A stretch of 64,000 nt of DNA from Hyphomicrobiales bacterium (GCA_900473415.1 UCLR01000041.1:1-64000), one strand, 5' to 3'. Counted from the stretch's first letter, positions 54,386 through 63,577 are shown. Numbers and translations are program-made. The notes: generated by a model from the letters alone, not told the origin.

Positions 54386-54775
54386 TCAAGCCTCCCTGAT
54401 CCGCCAGAGCGAGAAATTGTAGAGGGCCGCGTACGTGGTCGCGACGGTCCATGGGACCGCGATGGTCCTGCCGATTTCAGGAGTGCCTCCGATCATATGG
54501 ATGATCGTGAGCAGGCTAGCCGATACGACGCCGGCGGCCAGAGGCGGAACCAGGAGAGCAGCCAGCCCGGAGAAGCGCCGGGCCAGCCATTCGATCCCCC
54601 GTTTCAGAAGCAGCGTAATGACGGCGGAGAGCGCACCCTGGAGGAGCCCGGCGCGCAGAGGTGCCGGCATCGGGTGGGCAAGATTGGCGAACGCTGCCCA
54701 GCTTCCCATGGCGAGGAAAGCGAAGGTGACGTGGACGATGCTGCTGCGCATCAGCCGTGCGATGGACGCCATCAT
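54386..54775 (-). CDS. Small multi-pass membrane protein in the lipid module
   Basis: A 129-residue hydrophobic protein with four predicted helices (about 14-34, 41-58, 68-88, 97-118). ATG 54775 overlaps the CdsA-like stop (ATGA), so it is translationally coupled; the TTG at 54787 is less likely. I recognise no family. Its place between the cytidylyltransferase and the phosphotransferase suggests a partner or flippase-like role, but this is inference. Confidence 0.65.
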   Translation of the reverse strand: MMASIARLMRSSIVHVTFAFLAMGSWAAFANLAHPMPAPLRAGLLQGALSAVITLLLKRGIEWLARRFSGLAALLVPPLAAGVVSASLLTIIHMIGGTPEIGRTIAVPWTVATTYAALYNFSLWRIREA

Positions 54776-55722
54776 GTGGTCGACCAACCGTAGCGGACGA
54801 GATGGAAGAAGATCGGGGCGGAGAATACGACGGAATCAAGCCGGTCCAGGAAGCCGCCATGGCCGGCGATGAGATGACCCCAATCCTTGACGCCGCGCTC
54901 GCGCTTGATCGCGGACATGACGAGCCCGCCGAAGAAGCCCATCAGGACAATGACCAGCGCAAGGAAGGCGGCCTGAAGCGGCGAGAACGGTGTCATCCCC
55001 GACAGCAGGGCGCCGATGGCGATCGCGCTCAGAGCGCCGCCGACAAACCCCTCGACCGTCTTGGAAGGTGACAGGCTGGGCGCGATCTTGGTGCGGCCGA
55101 GCAGCTTGCCCCAGACATATTGCAGGACATCGCTGATCTGAACGACGACGACGAGGAAAACGATGAGGAGCACGTTTCGTCCCTCATAGCCCGGTATGTC
55201 GAGATTCAGCAGAGCCGGCACATGCGACGTACAGAAGACGCAGATCATCAGCGCCCACTGAACTTCGGCAATACGCACGAGAAAGCGGTCGGTATCGCCG
55301 CGCAGCGCCGCGGCGATCGGCATGAGCAGGAAGGCGTAGACCGGGATGAAGATCGAGTAGAGGCCGTACCAGCTGATCCAGATGAGATAATACTGCAACG
55401 GCAGCACGACGAAAAAGCCGAGCGCCAGGGCCCAGTGGTCGGCGCGACGCGTGTTGGTCAGCGTGATGAACTCGCGCAAGGCTGCGAAGGAGCAGAATGC
55501 GAAGAGCAGTGTCACGCCGATCCTGCCGCCGAGAAGCGCCAGCCCCATCAGGACGATCATGACCCACCAGGCGCGGATGCGGTCGTTCAGGTTCTCGACC
55601 ACGGCATTGGAGCCATCAGGCGAAAGCCTGCGCTGCAGAACGTATCCAATCACGGACGCGACCAGCAGGATGGCCAGCAGGCCGGCCAGGACGGCCACCA
55701 GATGGGGATGCGGCATCGTCAT
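54772..55722 (-). CDS. Phosphatidate cytidylyltransferase (CdsA-like)
   Basis: A 316-residue membrane protein with about eight helices. The family signature is in the C-terminal half: SPSKTVEGFVGG, then SAIKRERGVKDWGHLIAGHGGFLDRLDS, with the conserved Lys and Asp residues. It makes CDP-diacylglycerol from phosphatidate and CTP. A housekeeping cdsA would normally lie near frr/uppS/dxr, so this is probably an additional copy serving the module. It overlaps the upstream acyltransferase by 4 bp. Confidence 0.85.
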   Translation of the reverse strand: MTMPHPHLVAVLAGLLAILLVASVIGYVLQRRLSPDGSNAVVENLNDRIRAWWVMIVLMGLALLGGRIGVTLLFAFCSFAALREFITLTNTRRADHWALALGFFVVLPLQYYLIWISWYGLYSIFIPVYAFLLMPIAAALRGDTDRFLVRIAEVQWALMICVFCTSHVPALLNLDIPGYEGRNVLLIVFLVVVVQISDVLQYVWGKLLGRTKIAPSLSPSKTVEGFVGGALSAIAIGALLSGMTPFSPLQAAFLALVIVLMGFFGGLVMSAIKRERGVKDWGHLIAGHGGFLDRLDSVVFSAPIFFHLVRYGWSTT

Positions 55723-56357
55723 GGCGGGCTCGCCTTTGGCGACAGGGCAAGCAGCGCGGCTTCGGTCCTAGCCAGGAACTCCCGCTTCGCCTCAGTTGCA
55801 GCGATATGCAGCGCAGTGCCGAAAGTGACGGTGCAGATCAGCGGGATCGGCACGAATTCACCTTTCGGCATGACGCGGTTGAGGTTGTCGATCCACACTG
55901 GCACGAGGCCGATGCTGGGCCGGGCTTTCGCCAGATGGAACAGGCCGCTCTTGAACGGCAGGATCGGGGCCTCGGTGGAATTGCGCGTGCCTTCCGGAAA
56001 AACGATGAGGGAGAAGCCGGCGTCAAGCGCGTCGGTCATCTGCGCGATGGGATCGTTTGTCCGGCTCACGCGGTCGCGGTCGATCAGGACGGCGTTGAAG
56101 ACGTCGCGGCCGATGAAGCGTCGAACGCCTGACTTCAGCCAGTAATCGCTCCCCGCAACCGGGCGGGCAGCAGATCGCGGCCGGCGCGGCAGAACCGCCA
56201 AGACCAGAACGAAATCGCCGTGGCTGGCGTGGTTGGCGTAATAAATCCGCTGCTCGGTCGTCGGAGGGGCGCCGTCCCATCGTGCGCGGACCGCGGTCAA
56301 GAAACGAGCAAGGAGCAGAATAAGCGCACGCGACAAGCTTGTTCCTGCGCTGCGCAT
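55719..56357 (-). CDS. 1-acyl-glycerol-3-phosphate acyltransferase-like (PlsC family)
   Basis: A 212-residue acyltransferase with the HX4D box NHASHGDF (His43, Asp48) and the FPEGTRN substrate motif. It should acylate a lysophospholipid or lysophosphatidate at the membrane. It is the first gene of the module and overlaps the CdsA-like gene by 4 bp. A minus-strand TTGACG lies at 56410-56415 and could be a -35 element, though I see no good -10. Confidence 0.85.
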   Translation of the reverse strand: MRSAGTSLSRALILLLARFLTAVRARWDGAPPTTEQRIYYANHASHGDFVLVLAVLPRRPRSAARPVAGSDYWLKSGVRRFIGRDVFNAVLIDRDRVSRTNDPIAQMTDALDAGFSLIVFPEGTRNSTEAPILPFKSGLFHLAKARPSIGLVPVWIDNLNRVMPKGEFVPIPLICTVTFGTALHIAATEAKREFLARTEAALLALSPKASPP

Positions 56358-56473
56358 TGCGGATTTCCGATTGAAATGTCTTAGGTGACGTATCGTCCGT
56401 CGCGAATTGCGTCAATATTGGAGAGCATCTGAGGCGATCGGAGATTTTTCGGCGCCAGAGCTTGGTCTTCCGC

Positions 56474-57499
56474 TCAGACGATCTTGGTGCGGAGCTTCAG
56501 GAAGCGCAGCGTCCGTTCCGCGGTGGAGAGGTCGAGCTTGGTGTAGCCATCGACGTCATCGTCGATGTCCAGCGACGAGAAATAGAGCCGGCGCGCCCTG
56601 AGCTGCAGGATGGCGCGGAAAGCGGTGGTGCCGATGCCGAGCGAGCGGCAGGTCACGGCGATGCCGCTGGCGTCGCGCCGCATCAGCACGCGCAGCGCCT
56701 GTTCGATCGTGATGTCGGCGACCTGGGCGAGCACCTGCGCGAGATGATAGGCCCGGTCCTCGTCGGCCAGCATGGTCAGCACGTCGTCGACCTCCCGCAC
56801 CTTGGCGGCGAGATCGGCCAGCAGGAGCTTGACCTCAAGGCGCTGCTGGCGCGCCTGCTTGGCAAGCGAGGAGGCATTATCCGTCAGGTTGCCGTCCGGC
56901 CCGGTCGCTTCGGCGAGCTGCCCGACGATCCAGAGCACGCGCTGGGCCCGGCTTGGCGTCAGATCCGAGCGGCGGGCGAGCGCGCCCGCGATGACGGAGT
57001 CGCCATTGCCGCGTTCGAGCAGGCGGTCGAAGCCGCGATCCGAGAAGGCGGCACCTTTGTTGGCGCTGACCGTCTGCAGCACCTCCTTGTCGCCGCGCTC
57101 GACCAGGATGTCGGTGAGGCTCTCCGAGAGGCGGGCGCGTTCGGCGATGGCGGCGAGGTGCTGCTGCGACTGGGTGACGGCAATGGCGGCAAGATCGATA
57201 TCGGTCAGCACCGGCGAGAGGGTGAGCACCAGGCGTGCGACTTCGATGCTGCTGTCGCCGCCGAGCGAGATGGCGACGTTGCGCGGCAAAGTGGGGAGGT
57301 TCGCGACGCGTTCGGCGTAGCCCTTGCGTTCCTCCTCCTCGAGATAGGACAGCGAGCTCGTGGCGATCTGCCCGTAATGCTCTTTCGACGCCTCGTTGGG
57401 TTCGCGATCGAGGAGGAAGAGATCGGTGACGGCATGCAGGAGCTGCCGGCGCGAATCCGACGACATGTCGGTCGGCATCCGGGTCAGGTTACGCAGCAT
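56474..57499 (-). CDS. DUF2336-domain protein
   Basis: A 341-residue, largely helical soluble protein. Repeating helical pairs across residues 60-270 (LPTLPRNVAISLGGDSSIEVARLVLTLSP-type units, split by short turns) resemble the DUF2336/HEAT-like domain common in alphaproteobacteria. ATG 57499 has GGGGAC at the right distance; the GTG at 57511 is too far upstream. No enzymatic motif is visible. The role is unknown; some members are linked to cell-envelope or regulatory functions. Confidence 0.7.
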   Translation of the reverse strand: MLRNLTRMPTDMSSDSRRQLLHAVTDLFLLDREPNEASKEHYGQIATSSLSYLEEEERKGYAERVANLPTLPRNVAISLGGDSSIEVARLVLTLSPVLTDIDLAAIAVTQSQQHLAAIAERARLSESLTDILVERGDKEVLQTVSANKGAAFSDRGFDRLLERGNGDSVIAGALARRSDLTPSRAQRVLWIVGQLAEATGPDGNLTDNASSLAKQARQQRLEVKLLLADLAAKVREVDDVLTMLADEDRAYHLAQVLAQVADITIEQALRVLMRRDASGIAVTCRSLGIGTTAFRAILQLRARRLYFSSLDIDDDVDGYTKLDLSTAERTLRFLKLRTKIV

Positions 57500-57642
57500 G
57501 AAAGTCCCCACGGCATAGCAGCGGCGCCATACTGTGCCGTCCGGCTTGATTTACTCTTAAGGCGACCTGTCGCTTTCTGGGCAACGGGCGGTTGTGCTCC
57601 CGCCGCCCGCCGTCGTGGCATGCCCTTCGTCTTGGCGAAGGC

Positions 57643-58290
57643 TCAGAACTTGCCGTATCGCAGGTAGGCCTGCTGCGGGTCGGTGCCGCTGAGGATGGCG
57701 GTGCGGACCTTGTTTTCGGTCGAGATCGCCGCTTCGGACTTCTCCAGAACCTCGACGATGATCTCGGCCGGGATGCGCACGATACCGTCGCGATCGGCGA
57801 GGATGTAGTCGCCCGGGCGGATCCAGACGGCGCCGATCTTGATCGGCTCGTCGACCGCCTTGGGCAGCGAGGCGCCGACGATGTCGCGCGGGGTGTAAGC
57901 CTTGAAATAGGCCTGGAAGCCCATATCGATCATGAATTCGGTGTCGCGCGAGAGCCCGTCGATAATGCAGCCGCGCACGCCCTTGTTCTTCAGCGTCTCG
58001 GCCGAGAGCTCGCCCATCAGCGCGACCTCGTCCGTATTGGGCTGGCAGACCCAGACATGGCCGGGCTTGGCGGCGGAGAGCAGGCCCGTCCAGCCGAGCA
58101 GGGTTTCATGCGCGTCGAACTCGCCCGTCTTGCCCTCCACGGTGAAGGCCGGGCCGGCAAGCTTCTGGCCGGGCAGGAGCGGACGCAGCTCGGGCGGCAG
58201 CACGAAGTCGCTCAGCCCCATGGCCCGCATCGTGTCGTGGACGACGCCGGTGTAGCAGCGCTCCAGCCTCAGGGTCAGCTCTTCACTCAT
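57643..58290 (-). CDS. RraA-like / 4-hydroxy-4-methyl-2-oxoglutarate aldolase-family protein
   Basis: A 215-residue RraA-fold protein. The metal/substrate loop GELSAETLKNKGVRG, the DGLSRDTEFM motif and ADRDGIVRIP are intact, so aldolase activity is possible; canonical RraA regulators lack some of these. It could cleave HMG/CHA-type keto acids or modulate RNase E. Sequence alone does not decide. It lies between the DUF2336 gene and bpt on the same strand. Confidence 0.8.
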   Translation of the reverse strand: MSEELTLRLERCYTGVVHDTMRAMGLSDFVLPPELRPLLPGQKLAGPAFTVEGKTGEFDAHETLLGWTGLLSAAKPGHVWVCQPNTDEVALMGELSAETLKNKGVRGCIIDGLSRDTEFMIDMGFQAYFKAYTPRDIVGASLPKAVDEPIKIGAVWIRPGDYILADRDGIVRIPAEIIVEVLEKSEAAISTENKVRTAILSGTDPQQAYLRYGKF

Positions 58291-58395
58291 CTTGCCTCCA
58301 GTCCGGCTCGTCGCGGCGGGCGACGGTCGCAGCGGGAACGTGGCGAGCGGGGCAGGGCACGGCAGGCGCGTTTTCCGCGGGACGCGGATGCGCGC

Positions 58396-59160
58396 TCAGC
58401 CGGTGGAGTCCTCCTGATCGACGCGTTCCCAACCCTGCGGCATCAGCCGCTCCTGCGGCAGGAAGCGCGACTTGTAGGACATCTTCGGCGAGCCATCGAC
58501 CCAATAGCCGAGATAGACGTAAGGCAGGCCGAGCCGGCGCGCCCGCAGGATGTGGTCGAGCACCATGTAGGTGCCGAGCGAGCGCGGTTCGAGCCCGGGT
58601 TCATAGACCGAATAGACCATCGAAAGCCCATCGCTGAGCGTGTCGGTCAGCGCCATCGCGAAGAGATCGCCCTCGCCGCGTCCGGTGAAGCCGGAATCGG
58701 GGCCGCGCCGGCGGTACTCGATCAGGTGGGTCTGGACATGTGTGTCCTCGACCATCATCGCGAAATCCAGAGCCGACATCGTCGCCATGCCACCATCGGG
58801 GTGGCGCTCGTCGAGATAGGCGCGGAAGAGGGAATAGTGCTCGGAGCGCGGCTGCGGCGCCACGGCCTCGCCGATCAGGTCGACATTGCGGGCGAGCACC
58901 CGGCGGAAGCCGCGGGAGAAGCGGAAGTCGTCGACGCAGATGCGCACCGAAACGCAAGCCCGGCAGGTCTCGCAGGCCGGCCGGTAGGCGATGCTCTGCG
59001 AGCGGCGGAAGCCACCCTGCGAGAGCACATCGTTCAGTTCGCGCGCCCGCGACCCGACCAGATGCGTGAATACCTTCCGCTCCTCGCGCCCGGGGAGATA
59101 AGGGCACGCGGTCGGGGAGGTCAGATAGAATTGCGGGGCATCCCGCAACGGGCGCGTCAC
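58396..59160 (-). CDS. bpt: Leucyl-aspartate/glutamate-protein transferase (Bpt)
   Basis: A 254-residue aminoacyl-tRNA-protein transferase. The N-terminal cysteine-rich part (PTACPYLPGR, CETCRACVSVRICVDDF) and the C-terminal GNAT-like part (YLGYWVDGSPKMSYKSRFLPQE) match Bpt, which adds Leu to N-terminal Asp/Glu and marks proteins for ClpS-ClpAP. It starts at GTG 59160 with GGAG upstream. No clpS is nearby. Confidence 0.9.
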   Translation of the reverse strand: MTRPLRDAPQFYLTSPTACPYLPGREERKVFTHLVGSRARELNDVLSQGGFRRSQSIAYRPACETCRACVSVRICVDDFRFSRGFRRVLARNVDLIGEAVAPQPRSEHYSLFRAYLDERHPDGGMATMSALDFAMMVEDTHVQTHLIEYRRRGPDSGFTGRGEGDLFAMALTDTLSDGLSMVYSVYEPGLEPRSLGTYMVLDHILRARRLGLPYVYLGYWVDGSPKMSYKSRFLPQERLMPQGWERVDQEDSTG

Positions 59161-59295
59161 GTCGGCTGGCTCCGGGAAAGGCTAAGCCATTTCAATTTAG
59201 CACCGCCGGGCGCACCCGCAACAAGCACCGCGCAGCGCGCCGCAGATCGCGCGCTGCTTCTGATCTGCATCAAGCGACTCTTGGCGAGCGAGGCC

Positions 59296-59769
59296 CTAGG
59301 CGCGCACGACGACGAGACCGGTCAGCAGGTCGTGGATCATGCGCCGGTCAGAGCGGGCGAAGCCGCAGGCGACGGTGCAGAGCCAGAGCACGAAGGTGCC
59401 GGCCGCGACATAGAACAGCAGCGCATGAACCGCGGCGGCGAGCCCATCCGGCCGGCCGCCCTCGGCGGTCTCGACCTTGAGGCCGGCAACGCGCATGCCC
59501 CAGGTGGCCTGGCGCGGTCCGCCGATGGTGAGCGCGGCATAGCCCAGCGCGGTGGCGGCTGTCGCGATCGGGATCAGCAGCCAAGTCGCGCCGAAGGTGA
59601 CGATGCCGAGCACGGCCAGCAGCACCACGACCAGCGAGCCCAGAAAGAACAGCGCGACGATGTCGACGAACCAGGCGAACAGCCGCGAACCCAGGACGCC
59701 GCTGACGTTCTGGTTGGGGCGGGGCTCAAGCGCCGTGACCGGCGGGCGGCCATAGCGGGTATCGCTCAT
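59296..59769 (-). CDS. RDD-family membrane protein
   Basis: A 157-residue protein with three hydrophobic segments and the RDD-domain hallmarks: an Arg-Leu-Phe-Ala-Trp-Phe-Val-Asp start of helix 1 (SRLFAWFVDIVAL), RQATWGMRVAGLKV, and the late RRMIHDLLTGLVVV. AGGAGGATG precedes ATG 59769. RDD proteins include possible transporters and anchors; a function is not known here. Confidence 0.85.
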   Translation of the reverse strand: MSDTRYGRPPVTALEPRPNQNVSGVLGSRLFAWFVDIVALFFLGSLVVVLLAVLGIVTFGATWLLIPIATAATALGYAALTIGGPRQATWGMRVAGLKVETAEGGRPDGLAAAVHALLFYVAAGTFVLWLCTVACGFARSDRRMIHDLLTGLVVVRA

Positions 59770-59855
59770 CGGGACTTCATCCTCCTGCGGAATGCGGCGG
59801 CTGCATCGATGCCGATCTTGGCGCGAGTCGATGCTGAGACCACCGATATGTTTGA

Positions 59856-61100
59856 TCAGCGACCCGGTTCTGCAAGACCGCGCGGAAGAATGCGCCGCGG
59901 CGCGAAGCCGTTTTTCGCCAGCGCATCCTCGATGGCGCGCGAATGCGCCTCGCCCCGCGTCTCCACGGTGACGTCGAGCGAGACCCCTTTGGCCGGCAGG
60001 TCGAGGAAGAGCCGGCCATGGCTGACCTCGAGGATATTGGCGCCCTCGTCGCCGAGCAGGCTCGCGATCCGGCCGAGCAGGCCGGGCCGGTCGTTGGTGG
60101 TCAGCCGGAAAGCGACGATACGGTCTTCGCGCTCCAGCTCGCGCACCATGATCGTGGCGAGCAGGCGCATGTCGATATTGCCGCCGGTGAGCACGAGCCC
60201 GACCTTGCGGCCCGCATAGCGCCCGGGGTCCTTCAGCATCGCGGCGAGCCCGGCCGCTCCGGCCCCTTCCGCCAGGCTGTGCTGAAGGCTCGCATAGGCG
60301 TTGACGGCTCGCTCGATCAGATCCTCGCCGACGAGGACGATATCGCCGACGAGGCTCGACACGATCGGTAGGGTGAGCTGACCGACGGTCTTGACCGCGA
60401 TGCCCTCCGCCAGCGTCGGCCCGCCGACGGGCCTGTCGGCCGCATGCACAGCGTTGAAGAAGGATGGGTAGAGATCGGTCTCGACGCCGATCAGCTCGAT
60501 GCCTGGCTTGATCGCCTTGGCGGCGATGGCATTGCCGGCCATCAGCCCGCCGCCGCCGAGCGGGATGATCAGCGCGTCGAGATCGGGCTCGTCCGTCAGC
60601 ATCTCGCGCGCCACCGTGCCTGCCCCGGCCATCACGGCAACGTCGTCGTAAGGATGGACGAAGACGAAGCGTTTGGCGCCGGCGAGTTCATGCGCCTTGT
60701 GGCTCGCCTCGGAGAGCGTCTCGCCATAGAGCACGACTTCGGCGCCATGGGCCCGCGTGTTCTCGACCTTCACTATCGGTGTTGTCTCAGGCATCACGAT
60801 CGTCGCCGGGATGCCGAAGCGCCGCGCGTGATAGGCCACCGCCTGCGCGTGGTTGCCGGCCGACATGGCGATCACGCCGTGTGACCGCTCGCGCTCGGTC
60901 AGCGAAAGCAGCTTGTTGACCGCGCCACGCTCCTTGAAGGAGGCGGTCGCCTGCATGTTCTCATGCTTCACCAGAACGGTCGCGCCGGTCAGCTCGGACA
61001 GGCGCGGCGCCGGCACGAGCGGCGTGCGCAGCACGTGGCCCTGGATGCGTTCGGCCGCGGCGTCGATGTCCTCGGGCGTGATCGCGAAGGTTTCGTTCAT
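59856..61100 (-). CDS. Threonine ammonia-lyase (catabolic-type, with ACT domain)
   Basis: A 414-residue PLP enzyme. The PLP lysine is in ATASFKERGAVN, the glycine-rich phosphate loop is GGGGLMAGN, and an ACT-like domain occupies the last 80 residues (NDRPGLLGRIASLLGDEGANI). It deaminates threonine to 2-oxobutyrate. The single ACT-type C-terminus fits the ilvA/tdcB class with one regulatory domain, so I leave the symbol open. ATG 61100 starts the conserved N-terminus; the upstream open frame is not coding. It lies 38 bp after the fused permease gene and may be co-transcribed. Confidence 0.87.
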   Translation of the reverse strand: MNETFAITPEDIDAAAERIQGHVLRTPLVPAPRLSELTGATVLVKHENMQATASFKERGAVNKLLSLTERERSHGVIAMSAGNHAQAVAYHARRFGIPATIVMPETTPIVKVENTRAHGAEVVLYGETLSEASHKAHELAGAKRFVFVHPYDDVAVMAGAGTVAREMLTDEPDLDALIIPLGGGGLMAGNAIAAKAIKPGIELIGVETDLYPSFFNAVHAADRPVGGPTLAEGIAVKTVGQLTLPIVSSLVGDIVLVGEDLIERAVNAYASLQHSLAEGAGAAGLAAMLKDPGRYAGRKVGLVLTGGNIDMRLLATIMVRELEREDRIVAFRLTTNDRPGLLGRIASLLGDEGANILEVSHGRLFLDLPAKGVSLDVTVETRGEAHSRAIEDALAKNGFAPRRILPRGLAEPGR

Positions 61101-61138
61101 CTGCCGCTCCGTTCCCAATCTAGCGCCGGACTCTGCCG

Positions 61139-62479
61139 TCAAACCTGCCGCGGTGCCAATTCGGCGTCGCCGAAAATGCCGCCGGGGCGCAGGATCAGCA
61201 CAATCGCCAGCAGGCTGTAGACGGCGAGGTCGCGCTGCTCGATCGGCAGCGTCGCCGACCACACCGCCTCGAAGGTGGCGATCAGCAGCCCGCCGAGCGC
61301 CGCGCCGCCGACCGAGCCGATGCCGCCGAGGATCGCCGCGACGAGCGCCTTCAGGCCCAGCGAGAAGCCGCCGGCAAAACCCATCCCGCCGTAGATCACC
61401 GTCACGATCACTCCCGCCATGCCGCAGACGGCGCAGGCGATGATGACGGCCACGTCATGGATGGCACGGCCGTCGACGCCGAACAGCGCGGCGGTGCGCT
61501 GATCGTCGGACACGGCTCGCCAGGCCCGGCCATAGGCCGTTCGCCGGATCAGCGCGACCAGGCCGAGCGCGGCGGCGAGGCCGAGCGCCGCGAGCCCCAC
61601 GGCCAGCGGATTGAGCGTGACGATGAAGCCTCCAGCACGGGCGAGCGGCACGGGAGTGTTGAGCACGGGCGGCAGCCAGCGCAACTCCGGCCCTTGCGCC
61701 AACCGGAGATATTCCGACATAGCGATCGCGAGGCCGATCGTGGCAATCAGCATCTGCTGGCCGCTGGCGCGTTCGAGATGGCGCAGCACGAAGCGGCCCA
61801 TGGCGAAGCCGTGCAGGGCCGCCGCGAGGATGGCGGTGGTGAAGGCGATAGCGAGCCCGGACAGCGGCGTCGAGACCGCTAGCGACAGCATCAGCGCCAC
61901 TCCGACCACCGAGGCGAGCGCGCCCAGCGCCGCAAACTCGCCGAAGCTCAGGATGATCCGGCCGTTCAGTCCGTAGACGAGGGCGTAAGCGGCGGCGAGC
62001 AGGCTGTAGATCGCCGCCGAGGGCAGGGCGCTCAGACCCTGCTGCAGGCCGTAGGCGAGGGCGGTCGGGAGCGCGGGCAGTTCTTCGATTTTCGGCGCGC
62101 CAGGATCGGGCGGCGGCTCCGCCCGGTTCTCCAGATAGAAACGTCGGAGCAGATAGAAGCTCGCATCCGACATCGGCCTGCCGTCCGAGGCGATGCCGAT
62201 CAGCGCCCCGCGGCCAAGCGCATTGCCCTCACCCGCGAAGAGGCAATCGATGCTGCGGTGGCGGGCGACGCCGTCGCCGAGCCGGACCCGGTAGAACAGC
62301 CTGAGCGCACGCGGCACCGGCCCTCGCGTCGCGCTCTCGATCTCGATATTCGCGCTGGGCGGGTTCAGCGGCGGAATCGCCTGCCGGCAGAGACGGACCT
62401 GGTCGGTGTCGAACTCCGTCCCGCAGCCGGCGAGGGCGAGCAGGAAAACGGCCAGAATCGGCAGGAGGAGCGGGCGCAT
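61139..62479 (-). CDS. LivH-type ABC permease with N-terminal lipoprotein-like domain
   Basis: A 446-residue protein with two unlike parts. Residues 1-19 form a lipoprotein signal with lipobox LAGC (Cys19), followed by a soluble, proline/acidic-rich segment to about residue 135. Residues 145-440 are a LivH permease with eight or so helices and the diagnostic LSFGEFAALGA and GGIGSVGGAALGGLL motifs. No LivM, LivG, LivF or binding-protein gene adjoins it. If Cys19 is lipidated, the N-terminal domain would be periplasmic and could act as an attached substrate-capture element. A non-cleaved signal-anchor is the alternative. Confidence 0.75.
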   Translation of the reverse strand: MRPLLLPILAVFLLALAGCGTEFDTDQVRLCRQAIPPLNPPSANIEIESATRGPVPRALRLFYRVRLGDGVARHRSIDCLFAGEGNALGRGALIGIASDGRPMSDASFYLLRRFYLENRAEPPPDPGAPKIEELPALPTALAYGLQQGLSALPSAAIYSLLAAAYALVYGLNGRIILSFGEFAALGALASVVGVALMLSLAVSTPLSGLAIAFTTAILAAALHGFAMGRFVLRHLERASGQQMLIATIGLAIAMSEYLRLAQGPELRWLPPVLNTPVPLARAGGFIVTLNPLAVGLAALGLAAALGLVALIRRTAYGRAWRAVSDDQRTAALFGVDGRAIHDVAVIIACAVCGMAGVIVTVIYGGMGFAGGFSLGLKALVAAILGGIGSVGGAALGGLLIATFEAVWSATLPIEQRDLAVYSLLAIVLILRPGGIFGDAELAPRQV

Positions 62480-62524
62480 GTCCGGCGACGGTAGCGCCGC
62501 CGCCGGAGCAAGGGAACCGCGACG

Positions 62525-63577
62525 TCAGCCCGTCGCCTTCAGCTTCTTCGCCACGCGTGGTGCGAAATAGGTCAGGACCCCGTCCGCACCGGCACGCTTG
62601 AAGGCCATGAGGCTCTCGACCATGGCCTTGTCGCCGTCGAGCCAGCCATTGCCGGCTGCCGCCATGATCATCGCGTATTCGCCGGAGACCTGATAGGCGA
62701 AGGTCGGCACGCGGAAGTGATCCTTCACCCGCGCCACCACGTCGAGATAGGGCAGGCCGGGCTTGATCATCACCATGTCGGCGCCTTCCTCCAGGTCGAG
62801 CGCGACTTCCGCGATCGCCTCGTCGGAATTGGCCGGGTCCATCTGGTAGGTGCGCTTGTCGCCGATCAGCGTCGCATTGGTGCCGATCGCGTCGCGGAAC
62901 GGGCCGTAGAAGGCCGAGGCGTATTTTGCCGCATAGGACATGATCTGCACATCCTCGTGGCGCGCCTCGTCGAGCGCCCCCCGGATCGCGCCGATGCGCC
63001 CGTCCATCATGTCGGAGGGGGCGATGACGTCGGCCCCCGCATCGGCGAGCGCCAGGGCCTGCTGCACCAGGATGGCGACGCTGGCGTCGTTGAGGATGCG
63101 CTCACCCTCCATGACGCCGTCATGGCCGTGCGAGGTGTAGGGGTCGAGCGCCGCATCGCAGATGATGCCGATCTGCGGCACCTCGGCCTTGATCGCGCGC
63201 ACCGCGCGGCACATCAGGTTGTTGGCGTTGAGCGCCTCCGAGCCCGTCGGGTCGCGCAGCGCCTTGTCGACGAAGGGGAAGGGCGCAATTGCCGGGATGC
63301 CGAGCGCCGCCGCTTCGGCTGCCTGCCGCACCGCCTCGTCGATGTTCAGCCGGTCGACGCCGGGCATCCACTCTACGGGGGAGCGCGCCTGCTGGCTGTC
63401 CATCAGGAAGATCGGCCAGATCAGGTCGTCGGTGGTCAGCACCGACTCGCGCACCATGCGTCGGGACCATTCCGCCTTGCGATTGCGACGCATGCGGTGG
63501 GTGAGGCCGAGCGAGGGCGTCGACACAGTCTCGGAGGATTGAGGGGCGGGGAAAGGCCGCACGACCCGGGATTCCAT
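62525..63577 (-). CDS. hemB: Delta-aminolevulinic acid dehydratase (porphobilinogen synthase)
   Basis: A 350-residue enzyme that joins two aminolevulinate molecules to porphobilinogen in haem and corrinoid synthesis. The Schiff-base lysines lie in SYAAKYASAFYGPFR and MIKPGLPYLD. The metal loop reads DAALDPYTSHGHDG, with Asp residues in place of the zinc cysteines, as in the Mg-dependent rhizobial enzyme. About 20 residues precede the usual start (LGLTHRMRRNRK), and an internal Met is a possible alternative. Confidence 0.92.
   Translation of the reverse strand: MESRVVRPFPAPQSSETVSTPSLGLTHRMRRNRKAEWSRRMVRESVLTTDDLIWPIFLMDSQQARSPVEWMPGVDRLNIDEAVRQAAEAAALGIPAIAPFPFVDKALRDPTGSEALNANNLMCRAVRAIKAEVPQIGIICDAALDPYTSHGHDGVMEGERILNDASVAILVQQALALADAGADVIAPSDMMDGRIGAIRGALDEARHEDVQIMSYAAKYASAFYGPFRDAIGTNATLIGDKRTYQMDPANSDEAIAEVALDLEEGADMVMIKPGLPYLDVVARVKDHFRVPTFAYQVSGEYAMIMAAAGNGWLDGDKAMVESLMAFKRAGADGVLTYFAPRVAKKLKATG

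Noticed and set aside
57592..60219. An 875-codon plus-strand open frame antisense to the RraA, bpt, RDD and threonine ammonia-lyase genes
   Set aside because: Each of the four minus-strand genes has clear family motifs, while the long frame has shadow-type composition and no ribosome site.
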